DNA from: Euptelea pleiosperma
Lineage: Eukaryota; Streptophyta; Magnoliopsida; Ranunculales; Eupteleaceae
Assembly: GCA_035048495.1 (NCBI GenBank)
Contig: CM068545.1
Coordinates: forward strand, 42,092,450 to 42,156,449
Length of the DNA stretch: 64,000 nt
Direction: 5' to 3'
The notes under the pieces were generated by a model that saw nothing but the letters and a program-made list of their open reading frames with translations, did no database searches and was not told the DNA's origin. A program made the translations under genes and the position numbers. Of this stretch, positions 1 to 10,020 are shown piece by piece; position 1 is the first letter of the stretch, and the number at the start of each line of letters is the position of its first letter.

Positions 1-106
1 AGGAAGGGAAGGGAGGAAGAGGAAAGAAGAGAAGGAAGAAGAAGAGGGGGAGGACCCTCACCAGCTTGCTGTGGTGAGGACGGTGGTGGCGCTCGGTTCG
101 CCGGCC

Positions 107-128
107 GGAGTTGCAGACCTGCAACTCC
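107..128. repeat. GGAGTTGCAG palindrome
   Basis: Perfect 10-bp arms (GGAGTTGCAG and CTGCAACTCC) flank a 2-nt loop. This is one instance of a short palindrome that recurs in most long LTRs of the window. Confidence 0.9.
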
Positions 129-148
129 AGCAACAAAAACAAGAAAAC

Positions 149-226
149 GAAGAAGAAGAAGAGGAGGAGGAAGAGGAGAAGAAGAAGAAGAAGAAGAAGA
201 AGAAGAAGAAGAAGAAGAAGAAGAAG
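149..226. repeat. (GAA/GAG)n purine microsatellite
   Basis: A run of GAA and GAG triplets inside the reverse LTR, equivalent to (CTT)n in LTR orientation. It produces long Lys/Glu/Arg-rich reading frames that are not genes. The same position is expanded in other LTR copies. Confidence 0.95.
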
Positions 227-355
227 CTCCACTCCTCACCGGCGATGGCGCGCCGGAGGAGAAGAAGAAAGGGAAAGGGAAGAGGAAGAAGAGATGTCCG
301 AGCGGCGGGGGCGGAAGAAGAGGGAACCGGAGGGTTTTTCAACCCTCTCCTTAAG

Positions 356-397
356 TAGAAACCGTGGGTTTCTACACTTAGAAACTCACGGTTTCTA
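356..397. repeat. Inverted repeat with self-palindromic arms
   Basis: Two 19-bp arms (356-374 and 379-397) are reverse complements with one mismatch and a 4-nt spacer. Each arm is also nearly self-palindromic (TAGAAACC facing GGTTTCTA). It lies just upstream, in LTR orientation, of a second hairpin at 330-347 (AGGGTT/AACCCT). This is the place where other LTR copies carry a different palindrome next to their TATA-like box. Confidence 0.85.
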
Positions 398-1638
398 AAA
401 AAAAATTATTTTTTATTATTTTTATTTTTTATTTTTTTATTATTCTTTTATTTTAATTTTTATTTTTGAAAAATGATAAGTGGGTCACGGGCTTGGGCTC
501 GTGGGCTATTTGGCCATGACCACCAGGCCAAAAGCTGATGCCACGTGTTGGCCAGTGGTTGGCCGAGAGAAGACGCCACGAGTCGGCCAGTGGTTGGCCA
601 ATGGGAATGCTCAAAATCGTGGGCCCAGAGTGCATCGGCCATGGGCCAGAAGGTAGGTGAGAAGGATAGTGGGCCATTGGGCTCGATGGATGTGGGTTAG
701 GGTGCGTTTGGTTGCCAGGGGAGAAAAATGCATTTTCCCCTTGAAATACCCATCAAGGAAAGATGTATTTTCCTTTCTTCGGAAATCGAGCTCTACGCTC
801 TCAGCCACGATCAATAATCTGAGGCATTTCTCTATAATCAAACCTGCCTTAGGGACTGATATTTTACACTGGAGATCGGGTGGTTGATAGGATGGATGAT
901 CGACTGATCAGTAGCATGATCGGATGGTCGGATGCATAGAATTGATAGATCACATGTCGATCTATAGAGATTCAACGGCCCGATGGAAGATCCAACGGTC
1001 AGAAAGCTAAGGGAGATGAGACAGAGCCAATGAGCAGGAGTTCTGGGGTTAAGTCAATAGATTCGAGGACCGAGAAATGAAGAGAGAGAAAATAAGGAGA
1101 GATGAGAGAGAAAATATCAGAAAAAGTATTGGCAGAGGGTCATGAACCCTGGTTTTCCATTGTTCTTCACTTGAGCTTTGCCAGTAGAGCAGGCCATCAT
1201 TTGATGTGGCTTTAAATGCTTTGGTCCTTCTCTTGGTTATCAGCTCTCCCGCTCTCGTGGTTCCTTGGGCCGGCTCTTCGGTCCTCTTTTTCAACCCGTA
1301 TTTGGCCCATATCTTCTAGTCATAGCCTGTGGGCTCTTTAAGCTTTGATAATGGGCTCTCATGATCAATCTAGGCCCGCACGTCTCGAGAATCATCCCAT
1401 CGGGGTTTCCTGCGACAGAAGAAGTGCGTAATGAGACTTTATCAGAACGGCTTAATATCTAGACTTCCGAAAATGTGTTTAATGCATGCAAATATACCAT
1501 TTCGTCCAGAAAAGTGTGTTCTACGCAACAGAAGAGACTCTTACGTAGAAAAGTAGGTAAATAGAGTATTTTACGTAGGAGAATGCAATAACGCTAAAAG
1601 GATAATTGCTTAAAATAAGCACTTTTGAGCGAATATCA

Positions 1639-2840
1639 CTTCTCCAGCCTGCACCTCCACCGTCGTACCTTCTCCAGCCTGCACCTCGTACCTTCTCCAG
1701 CCTGCACCTCCACCGTCGATCACTCTACCACAAAAGCCTCCAGCTGCACTAGCAGCAACTGCTCTCCACGTTTCTTCCTCCACCACTCCTCCATCTCTCA
1801 CCTTGGTGCAATGGTTTGCACTTAACGCCCATCTGCTGGTGCACAACACGGCACCAGATCACCCCTCCTTGCTGCCCTCTCTAGCATGCTGTCCTTCTCC
1901 AACCACTACAACCCACAGGTTCTTCTCCACCATAGCCCAGCCTCACATCACCCCTCTCTCAAAACCAAAAAAAAGAAAAAGAAAAAGAAAGTAGAAGAGG
2001 AAGAAGAAGATGAGGAGGGAAGATGAAGAGAATGTGGGTGTTGCAGGTTTAGCAATGGAGCTTCTCCTCCCGTTCCATTGTTGCTAGCGCCACCAGCAGC
2101 CACACCACAAGCCACCAAGCACTGCCTGGTGGTGTTTTTAGAACCGTAGGAGGAACCACTCAATGCTCCTCCATCGTGAACAACTCCATGCTGGCCGTTG
2201 TGCAGGTCGTGCACCTCTCACCTTGTTCAAGATCTCCCCTCCATGGTTCGCAAACCGGCAACAGGTTTCTCTACCATGCCGCTCGTTGTCCCCATCTCCA
2301 GCTACCCTCTCTTCAATGGCCGAACTTCACATCAAGGGCCGATCTCCGATCACCATTTCGTTGGTTAGTATTTGAGGTAATCCTCCATTTCTCTCTCTAG
2401 CCTTCTTTCTCTCTCTAGGAAACCCCTTTAGTTCCACTTTCTCTCTCTAGTTTTTATTGCTTTCTAGTGTAATTTTGATAGATTTCCATTCAAAGGCAAT
2501 GTAATTTCTATGATTTCCAATAAAAGTTAATTTTGATCATTCGTGGATTATTTCATCTTTTCGTAATGTGTTGATTTTCATGATTCTCTCTCTAAAAATT
2601 CACAAAAAAAATTGATGTTTTAAAGATCGATAACACCATCCTCACCCCTCCGCATATCTTCTAGCAGAAATCCGTCATTTTATGTCCTCGAATTGTGCAA
2701 ACTAACCCTGAGTGTGGATCAACATCCGACACGAATCCCTATGCTAGAATCACTATATTTTGCAAGATAAAATTGGATAAATTACAAAATCTCGTTGATT
2801 TTATTTCCGTAACCAACGATGCGGAAAATACCTACTTTCA
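1639..2840 (+). mobile_element. Athila-type LTR, 3' portion, forward
   Basis: The right end (ACCAACGATGCGG, then CCTACTTTCA at 2840) matches the conserved 3' terminus of the other LTRs. The 5' part is separated by the reverse LTR inserted at 1638. The sequence after 2840 contains no tRNA-Asp primer site and no gag, so this is a solo or broken LTR. The first 75 bases carry three direct copies of a unit starting CTTCTCCAGCCTGCACCTC. Confidence 0.8.
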
Positions 2841-3452
2841 GTGTGGCATCGACTCGGCTGTCGAACGAGGTGCTTTCCAATGGATCTCTCATCACAAGAT
2901 TTCAACATTGTTGTCAACAAAAATTAGAAAATCTCATGATCCAGAGCATCTTCATCCGGTAATCTCCGCTCCTCTTTTCTTCATTGATTTGAAATGGAAG
3001 AGATCTGTGAATCGAGAAGATAAAAAGAAAAGAAGGAACATTGGGGTTCTTTTGAGGTCTGCCAGTCTAAGAAAGGGAGAGTAGAGACTACTCGAATCGC
3101 CTGCTCCTTTCATTTCTTTTCTCTTTCAGAAATCAAATTCCGTGGAGATCAAACCATTTGTGCAAAATGGTTTCAGAGGTTAGCCATTAGTGCTTGAAGA
3201 CACGAAGAGAACGATGAAGAAGGAAGAAATGAAGAGATTTCTCCAACCTGTGATGAACCAAATCAAGGGTTTATAGAGACGGGCAGAACCTGAGGCAAAA
3301 GATGAAGAAGAATCTTCATAGACAAACATTCACCATTTCTACGTTCTTGGGAGAGAAAGAGGAAGCCAGCCCCTTTTTTGTTGTGAGAAAAGTGTCGAGC
3401 AGATGTTTTAATTTTTGAGAATAACTTTTGTCAAAAGTCAAAAGCTAAAAAA
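2841..3452. other. Unassigned island between LTRs
   Basis: About 610 bases with no resemblance to the LTRs or other elements here. On the plus strand a pyrimidine tract ending TTCTCTTTCAG near 3129 looks like a splice acceptor. On the minus strand there is a TATAAACC box near 3270-3280 followed by pyrimidine-rich leader-like sequence. The open frame at 2695-3084 begins inside the LTR and has no recognisable domain. It may be a fragment of a host gene or promoter, or part of an older element. I assign no function. Confidence 0.3.
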
Positions 3453-4897
3453 TTTAGTGAAAGTAGGATTTTTCCGTGTCGTTGAATCAGAAACCCTAAT
3501 CTCAACACATTTTTAGAATCCGCTTCTTTGTTCACTCAAATCCTGTAAAAATCACAGGGTTGTACAGTGGCTTGTGTCGGATATCGTCCGCACTCGGGGT
3601 TAGTTCGCGCATGTAAAGAACATGAAATGACGGATTTTTATCAGAAATTGTTACTAAGAAAAATGGAATGGTGAGGATGGTGAATATCGAGATTTAAAAC
3701 ATATATAATTTTGAGAAAAGATTATCATAAATCCATTATGTACAAAATGTTGCAATCAATTGAGATGTAAAGCTCAAATATGAAATCAATTAATCAAAAA
3801 TCAACTTTTATTCAAATTATTGTACCTTACAATGCAAGAGAAATAAGAGTCTAATAAGATAAACATAAAAGCAGTGACCGTAGAGAGAGAAAAGTAGTAG
3901 AGAGAGAAAGAGAGAAAAAGAAAAGACCCTAAAGAGATAAAATAGAAGTAGAGAGAGAGGTAGAGAGAGAGAGAAACTAGGTAGAGTGAGAGATAGAGAG
4001 AGAAAACTCTCCCTGGAGAGGGAAGGAGAAGGTTAGAGTGAAGAGAAGAGATTCACAACTTACCTTGGAGAACTTACCCTTGCATGACCATGAGATGATG
4101 AGAGCACCATTGCTTCCCGGAGTGGTTGCATGAGGAGGATGTGCAAGAGGATCTGGTGAAGATGAGGAAGATGAGGGGTGTGAGATCTTGCAGTTTTGCT
4201 GCACGGTGGAGAAGGACAAGTGGGAAAAGGGGTGACGGCCTGGTCTACAGCGTGGAGGAGATGAGACATGGAGGAGATCCTCCGGGCATTTGCAGGTGGT
4301 GGTGGACGGTGATGATGGTGTGGAGCATGGCCTTAGACACCGTCTGGAGAGTAAAGAGAAACCGTTGATTTCTGGTTCGTGCAGTCCGTGAGGCAAGCTT
4401 TAATGGTGATGGCTGGTTTGGGAAGGTGTTTCCCACGGTGGTAGTGTAGCTGGCTGCCCTTTGAGATGATGCATGGTGGCTGCTTGCTGGGTGTAGAGAG
4501 TGGAGAGAGGACTGCTGTGCAACAGAAGTGTTAACGGCTTGGATAATGGAGGGAGGTGAAGAGAGTACCGACGGTGAGGCCTTGTTGCAAGCTGCAACAG
4601 CAGTTGGAGGGTGGATGAGCAGGACGGTGGAGAATGGAGGTGCTGCGGGAGGTCGCAGGCGACGGAGATGGAGGTGGTGCTGCGGTTTCCGGCAGCAATG
4701 AGCAGTAGTGATCGGCTGGAGTTGCAGGTGAAGCAACCAGTTGGGAACCTTGGTAGACGGTGTGCTTCACGGTGTTAGGATGAGGGGCGTGTCGGTATGA
4801 AGATGTAGATGCAGCAGGCTTGGAGGTGGTGAAGAAGAGGAGGCAGGAGACTCTAGGGAGAGGGGCTGCTGGACTGGTTGGGGGGGGGCGGTGCCGG

Positions 4898-4922
4898 CCG
4901 GAGTTGCAGGCTGCAACTCCGG
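4898..4922. repeat. GGAGTTGCAG palindrome
   Basis: Perfect 12-bp arms (CCGGAGTTGCAG and CTGCAACTCCGG) with a single-base loop; the best-conserved example together with 7001-7025. Confidence 0.9.
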
Positions 4923-5060
4923 TAGAAAACGATAATAATAATGACGAAAACGAAAATAAAATAAAATAAAATAAATTGAGAAGATGGAGGAGGAAGAAGA
5001 AAAAGAAGAAGAAGAAGAAGAAGAAGAAGAAGAAGAAGGAGGACAAGAAGAACCAGATGG

Positions 5061-5085
5061 CCGGAGTGGCTGCCTGCAACTCCGG
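5061..5085. repeat. Degenerate GGAGTTGCAG palindrome
   Basis: Same family with a mutated left arm (CCGGAGTGGC) facing an intact right arm (TGCAACTCCGG), 163 bp from the copy at 4898. Confidence 0.75.
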
Positions 5086-6685
5086 CAAAGATGGAGGAGG
5101 AAGAAGAAGAAGAAGATGGAAGAAGAAGAAAAAAGAAGGAGAAGAAGGCGACGAAAACGTCGGGGGAGTTTTGGGGGAAGGAGAGGAAGAGATTGGAGGG
5201 GATTAGGGTTCGAACGAACCCCTATCCTTCTCCTTTTAAAGCTCCCTATTTCCTTTAATGGAAATAGGGTATTTTTTGAAAATAAAAAATATGAAAAATA
5301 TTTTTTTTTTAAGTAAAACATTACTTTTCTATGGAGAATCTCCCCATTTAGTGGACCCCCCATTTTTTTAAATTTAATTAAAATTATTTTGAAATTCATG
5401 GGGTCCACTAACTGGTCGGACAGCGGGTCGATGATGATGGGCCCGGCTACTGGCCCACATGGATTGATGAAAGTAGGATTTTTCCGCGTCGTTGGTTACG
5501 GAAACCCTAGAATTTCAACTAAATTTGTATCTCTTCCGATTTAATTCCTGCAAAAGTATGAACTTTGTATAGGGATTCGTGTCGGATGTCGATCCGCACT
5601 CGGGATTAGTTGGATTAGTGCATTAAAGAACATAAAATGATGAATTTTTTTTCACAGAAAATGCCACCAAAGAGGATGGAGAGGTGAGAGTGATGATTAA
5701 TTATCGCTTTTTTTAAAACATTCTTTTTCTCAAAGAGATTGCTAAAATTCATCCTAGTGGAAATAATAAAAAAAATTCAAAGAAACATCATTCTCATAAA
5801 ATCAACCTTATTCATTAAATTCAAAGTCTTACAATGCCCAAGAATATCAAGAAAGTAATAGCAATTAAAAAATAAACAAAGAAAAACTCAAGACTAATCT
5901 AGAAAACATTAGTAAAGAGAGAGAGTGAGAGTAAGAGAGAGAAACTAGAGAGAGGAAGTGATCCTAGAGAGAGAAAATTATAGGGAGGCATCTAGAGGTA
6001 GAGAAAAGAGATAGAAATCTAACCTGCAAACTTACCGGAGATGGGTGGTTGAGATCAACCCTTGATCGACTAAACAAGGGTGGATCAGCCAATGGTGAAA
6101 TATGGTAGCCGATCAAAGAGGATGCAAGTTGCTGCCCTTGCAAGCAGCTGATTGTGGTAGGAGATGGTGGCGGTGAGTATGAATCCCAGTGAAACCGTGA
6201 AGGACACGATCAGCAAGATGTGTCATTGGCCAGCAGATAGGGACCCAAGGGGAGGGTGTTGCAGGCTGGCTGAGAAGTTGCAGACCAACTGTGTGGCTGG
6301 AAGACATCCTCAGTCCATGAAGAAGGAGATGGCGGGTTCCTCAATGGTGGTGGCGGTAATGGAGAAGAACCAGATATGGGGTTCTCACGGTCGTGAGGAC
6401 CGTGAAGGTGAGGTAGGAGCAGTAGTGGATGTTGGAAGAGGGCGACCGGTGGCTCACCGTACCGGTAGTGATGGTGGCTGCGGCAAGGAAATGGAGGACG
6501 TGCAGTGAGGAGGAGGCGTCATTCACTCCTTCTCTTCTCTTCCTCTTTATCTTTCTTTCTCTCTTTTTTTTTTTACTCTTTTTTTTTTTCTTGAAAGAGG
6601 AAGGGCAGATGAGAAAATGGTGGAGAATTGCAGGGGGTAGCAGCAACAGCAGCAGTAGCAGCAGCAGGCGTTAATGGAGGATGCT

Positions 6686-6706
6686 GGAGTTGCAACTTGC
6701 AACTCC
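6686..6706. repeat. GGAGTTGCAA palindrome
   Basis: 10-bp arms GGAGTTGCAA/TTGCAACTCC with a 1-nt loop. By its flanks it corresponds to the copy at 44636-44660. Confidence 0.9.
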
Positions 6707-6831
6707 GGTGATCTTGAAAAAAAAGGAAAACGTGGGATAGCTCCGAAGATGAGAGAGATGGTGTTGAGAGAGATGATAGGGTGAGAGAGAGTGACAGGGA
6801 GTGAGAGAGGTCGCAGGTGTGGCACGAACGG

Positions 6832-6855
6832 CCGGAGTTGCAGGCGCAACTCCGG
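6832..6855. repeat. GGAGTTGC palindrome
   Basis: 10-bp arms CCGGAGTTGC/GCAACTCCGG with a 4-nt loop. The loop and one flank match the copy at 44449-44472. Confidence 0.9.
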
Positions 6856-7000
6856 TGAGGGCGATAATGGAGAAAGAAAAAAAATAAAAATGGAGATGAA
6901 GAGAAGGGAAAAAGGGTGCGGTAATGAAAGATGGTGGCAGGCGGACCTGCTGTGGCACTAGCAGGGGGATTAGGGTTACAAGGGGATGCTGTGGTGGTGG

Positions 7001-7025
7001 CCGGAGTTGCAGCCTGCAACTCCGG
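7001..7025. repeat. GGAGTTGCAG palindrome
   Basis: Perfect 12-bp arms with a 1-nt loop. Its other flank matches the opposite flank of the copy at 44449-44472. Confidence 0.9.
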
Positions 7026-7188
7026 TGATAAAGATGAAGATGAAGACGGTGATTGAGAAGAAAAAAAATGGAGGAAAAACAGTCTAAAACCGAGGGGAAG
7101 AAGGGGGCAACGAGTTGGGGGAGAGAATGGAGCAATAAGGAGGGGGATTAGGGTTCGAACGAACCCCTCTCCTTCTCCTTTTAAAGCT

Positions 7189-7214
7189 CCCTATTTCCAT
7201 TAATGGAAATAGGG
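7189..7214. repeat. Perfect 26-bp palindrome beside the LTR TATA-like box
   Basis: CCCTATTTCCATT is followed by its exact reverse complement. The same place holds a hairpin with a 6-nt loop in other LTRs (5244-5269, 44265-44290, 56812-56837). In LTR orientation it lies just upstream of the TTTAAAAGG-like box. Confidence 0.9.
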
Positions 7215-8962
7215 TATTTTTAAAATAAAAAAAATATTTTTTTTTTGGAAATTCACAGGGTCCACTAACTGGTCGGACAGCGGGTCGATGATGATGGGCC
7301 CGGCTACTGGCCCACATGGATTTGTGATGTCCATTGTCTCACAAGATGATGTGACAGACGGTCTGATGGCGATCGGATGGATGGTGACTTGATTGGGACT
7401 CAGATTGGTAGATCGACGGATCTAGAGAGATCCAACGGTCCGATTGAAGATCCAACGGTCCGATGGAAGATCCAACGGTTAGAAAGCTAAGGGAGATGAG
7501 ATAGAGCCGATGGGCAGGAGTTCTGGGGTTAGGTCAGTAGATTCGAGCACCGAGAGATGAAGAGAGAGAGAGAATAAGGAGAGATGAGAGAGAAAGTATC
7601 AGAAAATAGAGAGAAAAGCACTGGCGGAGGGTCTGGAACCCTGGTCTTCACTGTGACCATCCTCACACTTCTCCAGTAGAGTCGACTATCATTCTTTGCT
7701 GACTCATGTGGCTTTAAACGCTTTGGTCCGTCTCTTGGTCATTGGCTCTCCTACTCTCTTCGTTCTTTGGGCCGGCTTTTTGGTCCTCTTATTCAGCCCA
7801 TATTTGGCCCATATCTTCTAGTTATAGCATGTGAGCTCTTTAAGCTTTGACAATGGGCTTTTCTGATCGATGTGGGCTTGCAAGTCTCGAGAATTGTCCC
7901 ATCGGGGTTTCCTACGACAAAAGAAGCGCGTAATGAGACTCTATCAGAATGACTTCATGTCTAGACTTTCAAAAATGTGTTTAATGCATGATAATATACC
8001 ATTTCGTCCAGAAAAGTGTGTTCTATGCAACAAAAGAGACTCTTATGTAGAAAAATAGATAAATAGAGTATTTTAACATGGGAGAATGCAATAACGCTAA
8101 AAGGATAATTGCTTAAAATAAGCACTTTTGAGCGAATATCAATTGATGATGTCCATCGTCTCACAAGATGATGTGACAGACAGTCTGATGGCAATCGGAT
8201 GGATGGTGATTTGATTGGGACCCAGATTGGTAGATCGACGGATCTAGAGAGATCCAACGGTCCGATTGAAGATCCAACGGTCCAATGGAAGATCCAATGG
8301 TCAGAAAGCTAAGGGAGATGAGATAGAGCCGATGGGTAGGAGTTCTGGGGTTAGGTCAGTAGATTCGAGGACCGAGAGATGAAGAGAAATAGAGAATAAG
8401 GAGAGATGAGAGAAAAAGTATCAGAAAATAGAGAGAAAAGCACTGACGGAGGGTCTGGAACCTTGGTCTTCACTGTGACCATCCTCACGCTTCTCCAGTA
8501 GAGTCGACTATCATTCTTTGCTGACTCATGTGGCTTTAAACGCTTTGGTCCGTCTCTTGGTCATTGGCTCTCCTGCTCTCTTCGTTCTTTGGGCCGGCTT
8601 TTTGGTCCTCTTATTCAGTCCATATTTGGCCCATATCTTCTAGTCATAGCATGTGGGCTCTTTAAGCTTTGATAATGGGCTTTCATGATCGATTTGGGCC
8701 CACAAGTCTCGAGAATCGTCCCATCGGGGTTTCCTGCGACAGAAGAAGCGCGTAATGAGACTTTATCAGAACGGCTTAATATCTAGACTTCCGAAAATGT
8801 GTTTAATGCATGCAAATATACCATTTCGTCCAGAAAAGTGTGTTCTACGCAACACAAGAGACTCTTACGTAGAAAAGTAGGTAAATAGAGTATTTTACGT
8901 AGGAGAATGTAATAAGGCTAAAAGGATAATTGCTTAAAATAAGCACTTTTGAGCGAATATCA

Positions 8963-10020
8963 TTTAGCTACTGTTTTAAGTTAGTTTTTAACTTCTCAGA
9001 AGCAAGAAGATGACACGCATCCATACTATCTTTTTGACTCTTTAACTTAAAAAAGTCAATAAGTCACTTCTTTTTGTATTCCCAAATGCCCCCCTAGCGA
9101 GCTAAGAATGCCTTTCATACCCCACTAATTTGAATTTTTTATTTGAGCTATAGAACATGATGTTTGATTTTAAAACTAATTGCTTTCTACTTATTGAAAT
9201 TTAATAATGCTCACATCTCATAGGATATGATCTACATTCTTATAGCATATGATTGACATATCTTGCTCATTTATGATTTACCATATCGTGCTCATTATTT
9301 TGTGGGAATATGCCGATGATCTCAAAGGTGGACTATCCTTTCTTTTTTTGACTAGATATCCTTTATTGTTAGCATAGTTTAGTTGAAATTTTTTTTTAGT
9401 TAATGTTGTATATTATGTGAATGGTGCATACACATACATAATGCATATACATGTATTGAACCTTAGATCTCCCGTTCGAGAATCATTGTGTGACAATTTT
9501 GTGTCTTATTACTTTTTGGGACATTAGTTGTAAACTAGGACATTTGGTTCTCATTTTAGACTAAATTCAAGTAAACAACATTTTTGTCTTCATTGTGATG
9601 AGATTCCAAAATTGACTGTTGTTGATTCTTGAATTGTCTCTTTTGGACAATTTAGAAATGCATAATCTCTGGTACAGTCAGTAGCTAAAGTGTTTATTTC
9701 TATTTGAAGGACAATTTCGACAAGCATTCCTCTTATTCTCTTGGTACATATTTAGACAAGGTAGCATGTTTGCCCTAGTCTAAATCATGTACTTGGAGAA
9801 CTATGGGGAAATGCTGCCAAAATTTTCTTTTAAATGGAAATAACCACTTGGTTATTGAGTGTAACGAAGATTATGCATTCCTGAATGGGATAGGATCAAC
9901 CCACCCATTAGAGAGGAGATAGGATGCATGATACATGTACATTTGAGTTATGTATGACAATGTGTTTAATTTCGGTTGAAGATAATATCGCTTTGAAGGA
10001 GATTGTCGATAGATAAAAGT
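8963..10020 (+). other. Non-coding stretch; MITE-like start, then nothing recognised
   Basis: The first ~140 bases, joined with about 3418-3457 across the inserted solo LTRs, look like a small AT-rich inverted-repeat element. Runs such as GTCAAAAGTC on the left face AGTCAATAAGTC on the right, and the ends near TTGAGAATA/TATTCCCAA are inverted. A CACTA pentamer occurs at 9123, but I could not match it to a right-hand terminus. The rest up to 10020 holds no gene I recognise and may be the untranslated 5' part of the CACTA element. Confidence 0.35.

Larger units (their letters stand above)
1..1638 (-). mobile_element. Athila-type LTR, partial, reverse
   Basis: The right edge ends GCGAATATCA at 1638. 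This is the reverse complement of the LTR start (TGATATTCGC) shared by all long LTRs in the window. The block runs out of the window on the left, so its 3' end and target duplication are not visible. The middle (about 690-720) resembles the LTR of the element at 26374-38691 more than that of the one at 43227-58898, so it belongs to that LTR subtype. It holds a purine microsatellite, a palindrome at 107-128 and a large inverted repeat at 356-397. The junction at 1638/1639 lies inside a forward LTR, so this copy inserted into that LTR. Confidence 0.85.
5468..8141 (-). mobile_element. Athila-type solo LTR nested in solo LTR
   Basis: It starts TGAAAGTAGG at 5468, ends GCGAATATCA at 8141 (2674 bp) and has a perfect duplication ATTGA at 5463-5467 and 8142-8146. 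The outer LTR resumes immediately after it. It carries three short palindromes (6686-6706, 6832-6855, 7001-7025) and a perfect 26-bp palindrome at 7189-7214 next to the TTTTAAAG box. No internal region is present. Confidence 0.93.
3458..8962 (-). mobile_element. Athila-type solo LTR (outer), reverse
   Basis: It starts TGAAAGTAGG at 3458, ends GCGAATATCA at 8962 and is flanked by the 5-bp duplication TTTAG (3453-3457 and 8963-8967). It holds no internal coding sequence, so it is a solo LTR left by LTR-LTR recombination. It is interrupted by a second solo LTR (5468-8141). Removing that copy and one duplication leaves about 2826 bp. It contains a GAA microsatellite (about 4991-5039), palindromes at 4898-4922 and 5061-5085, and a TATA-adjacent hairpin at 5244-5269. 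Confidence 0.93.

Noticed and set aside
71..398. Lys/Glu/Arg-rich frames near the window start and near 4976-5316 and 40858-41302
   Set aside because: They are translations of GAA/CTT microsatellites.
2695..3084. A 129-codon frame read as a gene
   Set aside because: It starts inside the LTR terminus and has no recognisable domain; only the part beyond 2840 could be genic.
6686..7025. Regularly spaced short palindromes as a CRISPR array
   Set aside because: Only two or three copies per LTR, variable spacing, in eukaryotic LTR sequence with no cas genes.
9123..9127. CACTA pentamer as the left end of the CACTA transposon
   Set aside because: A pentamer is expected by chance, and I found no inverted partner with a 3-bp duplication on the right.
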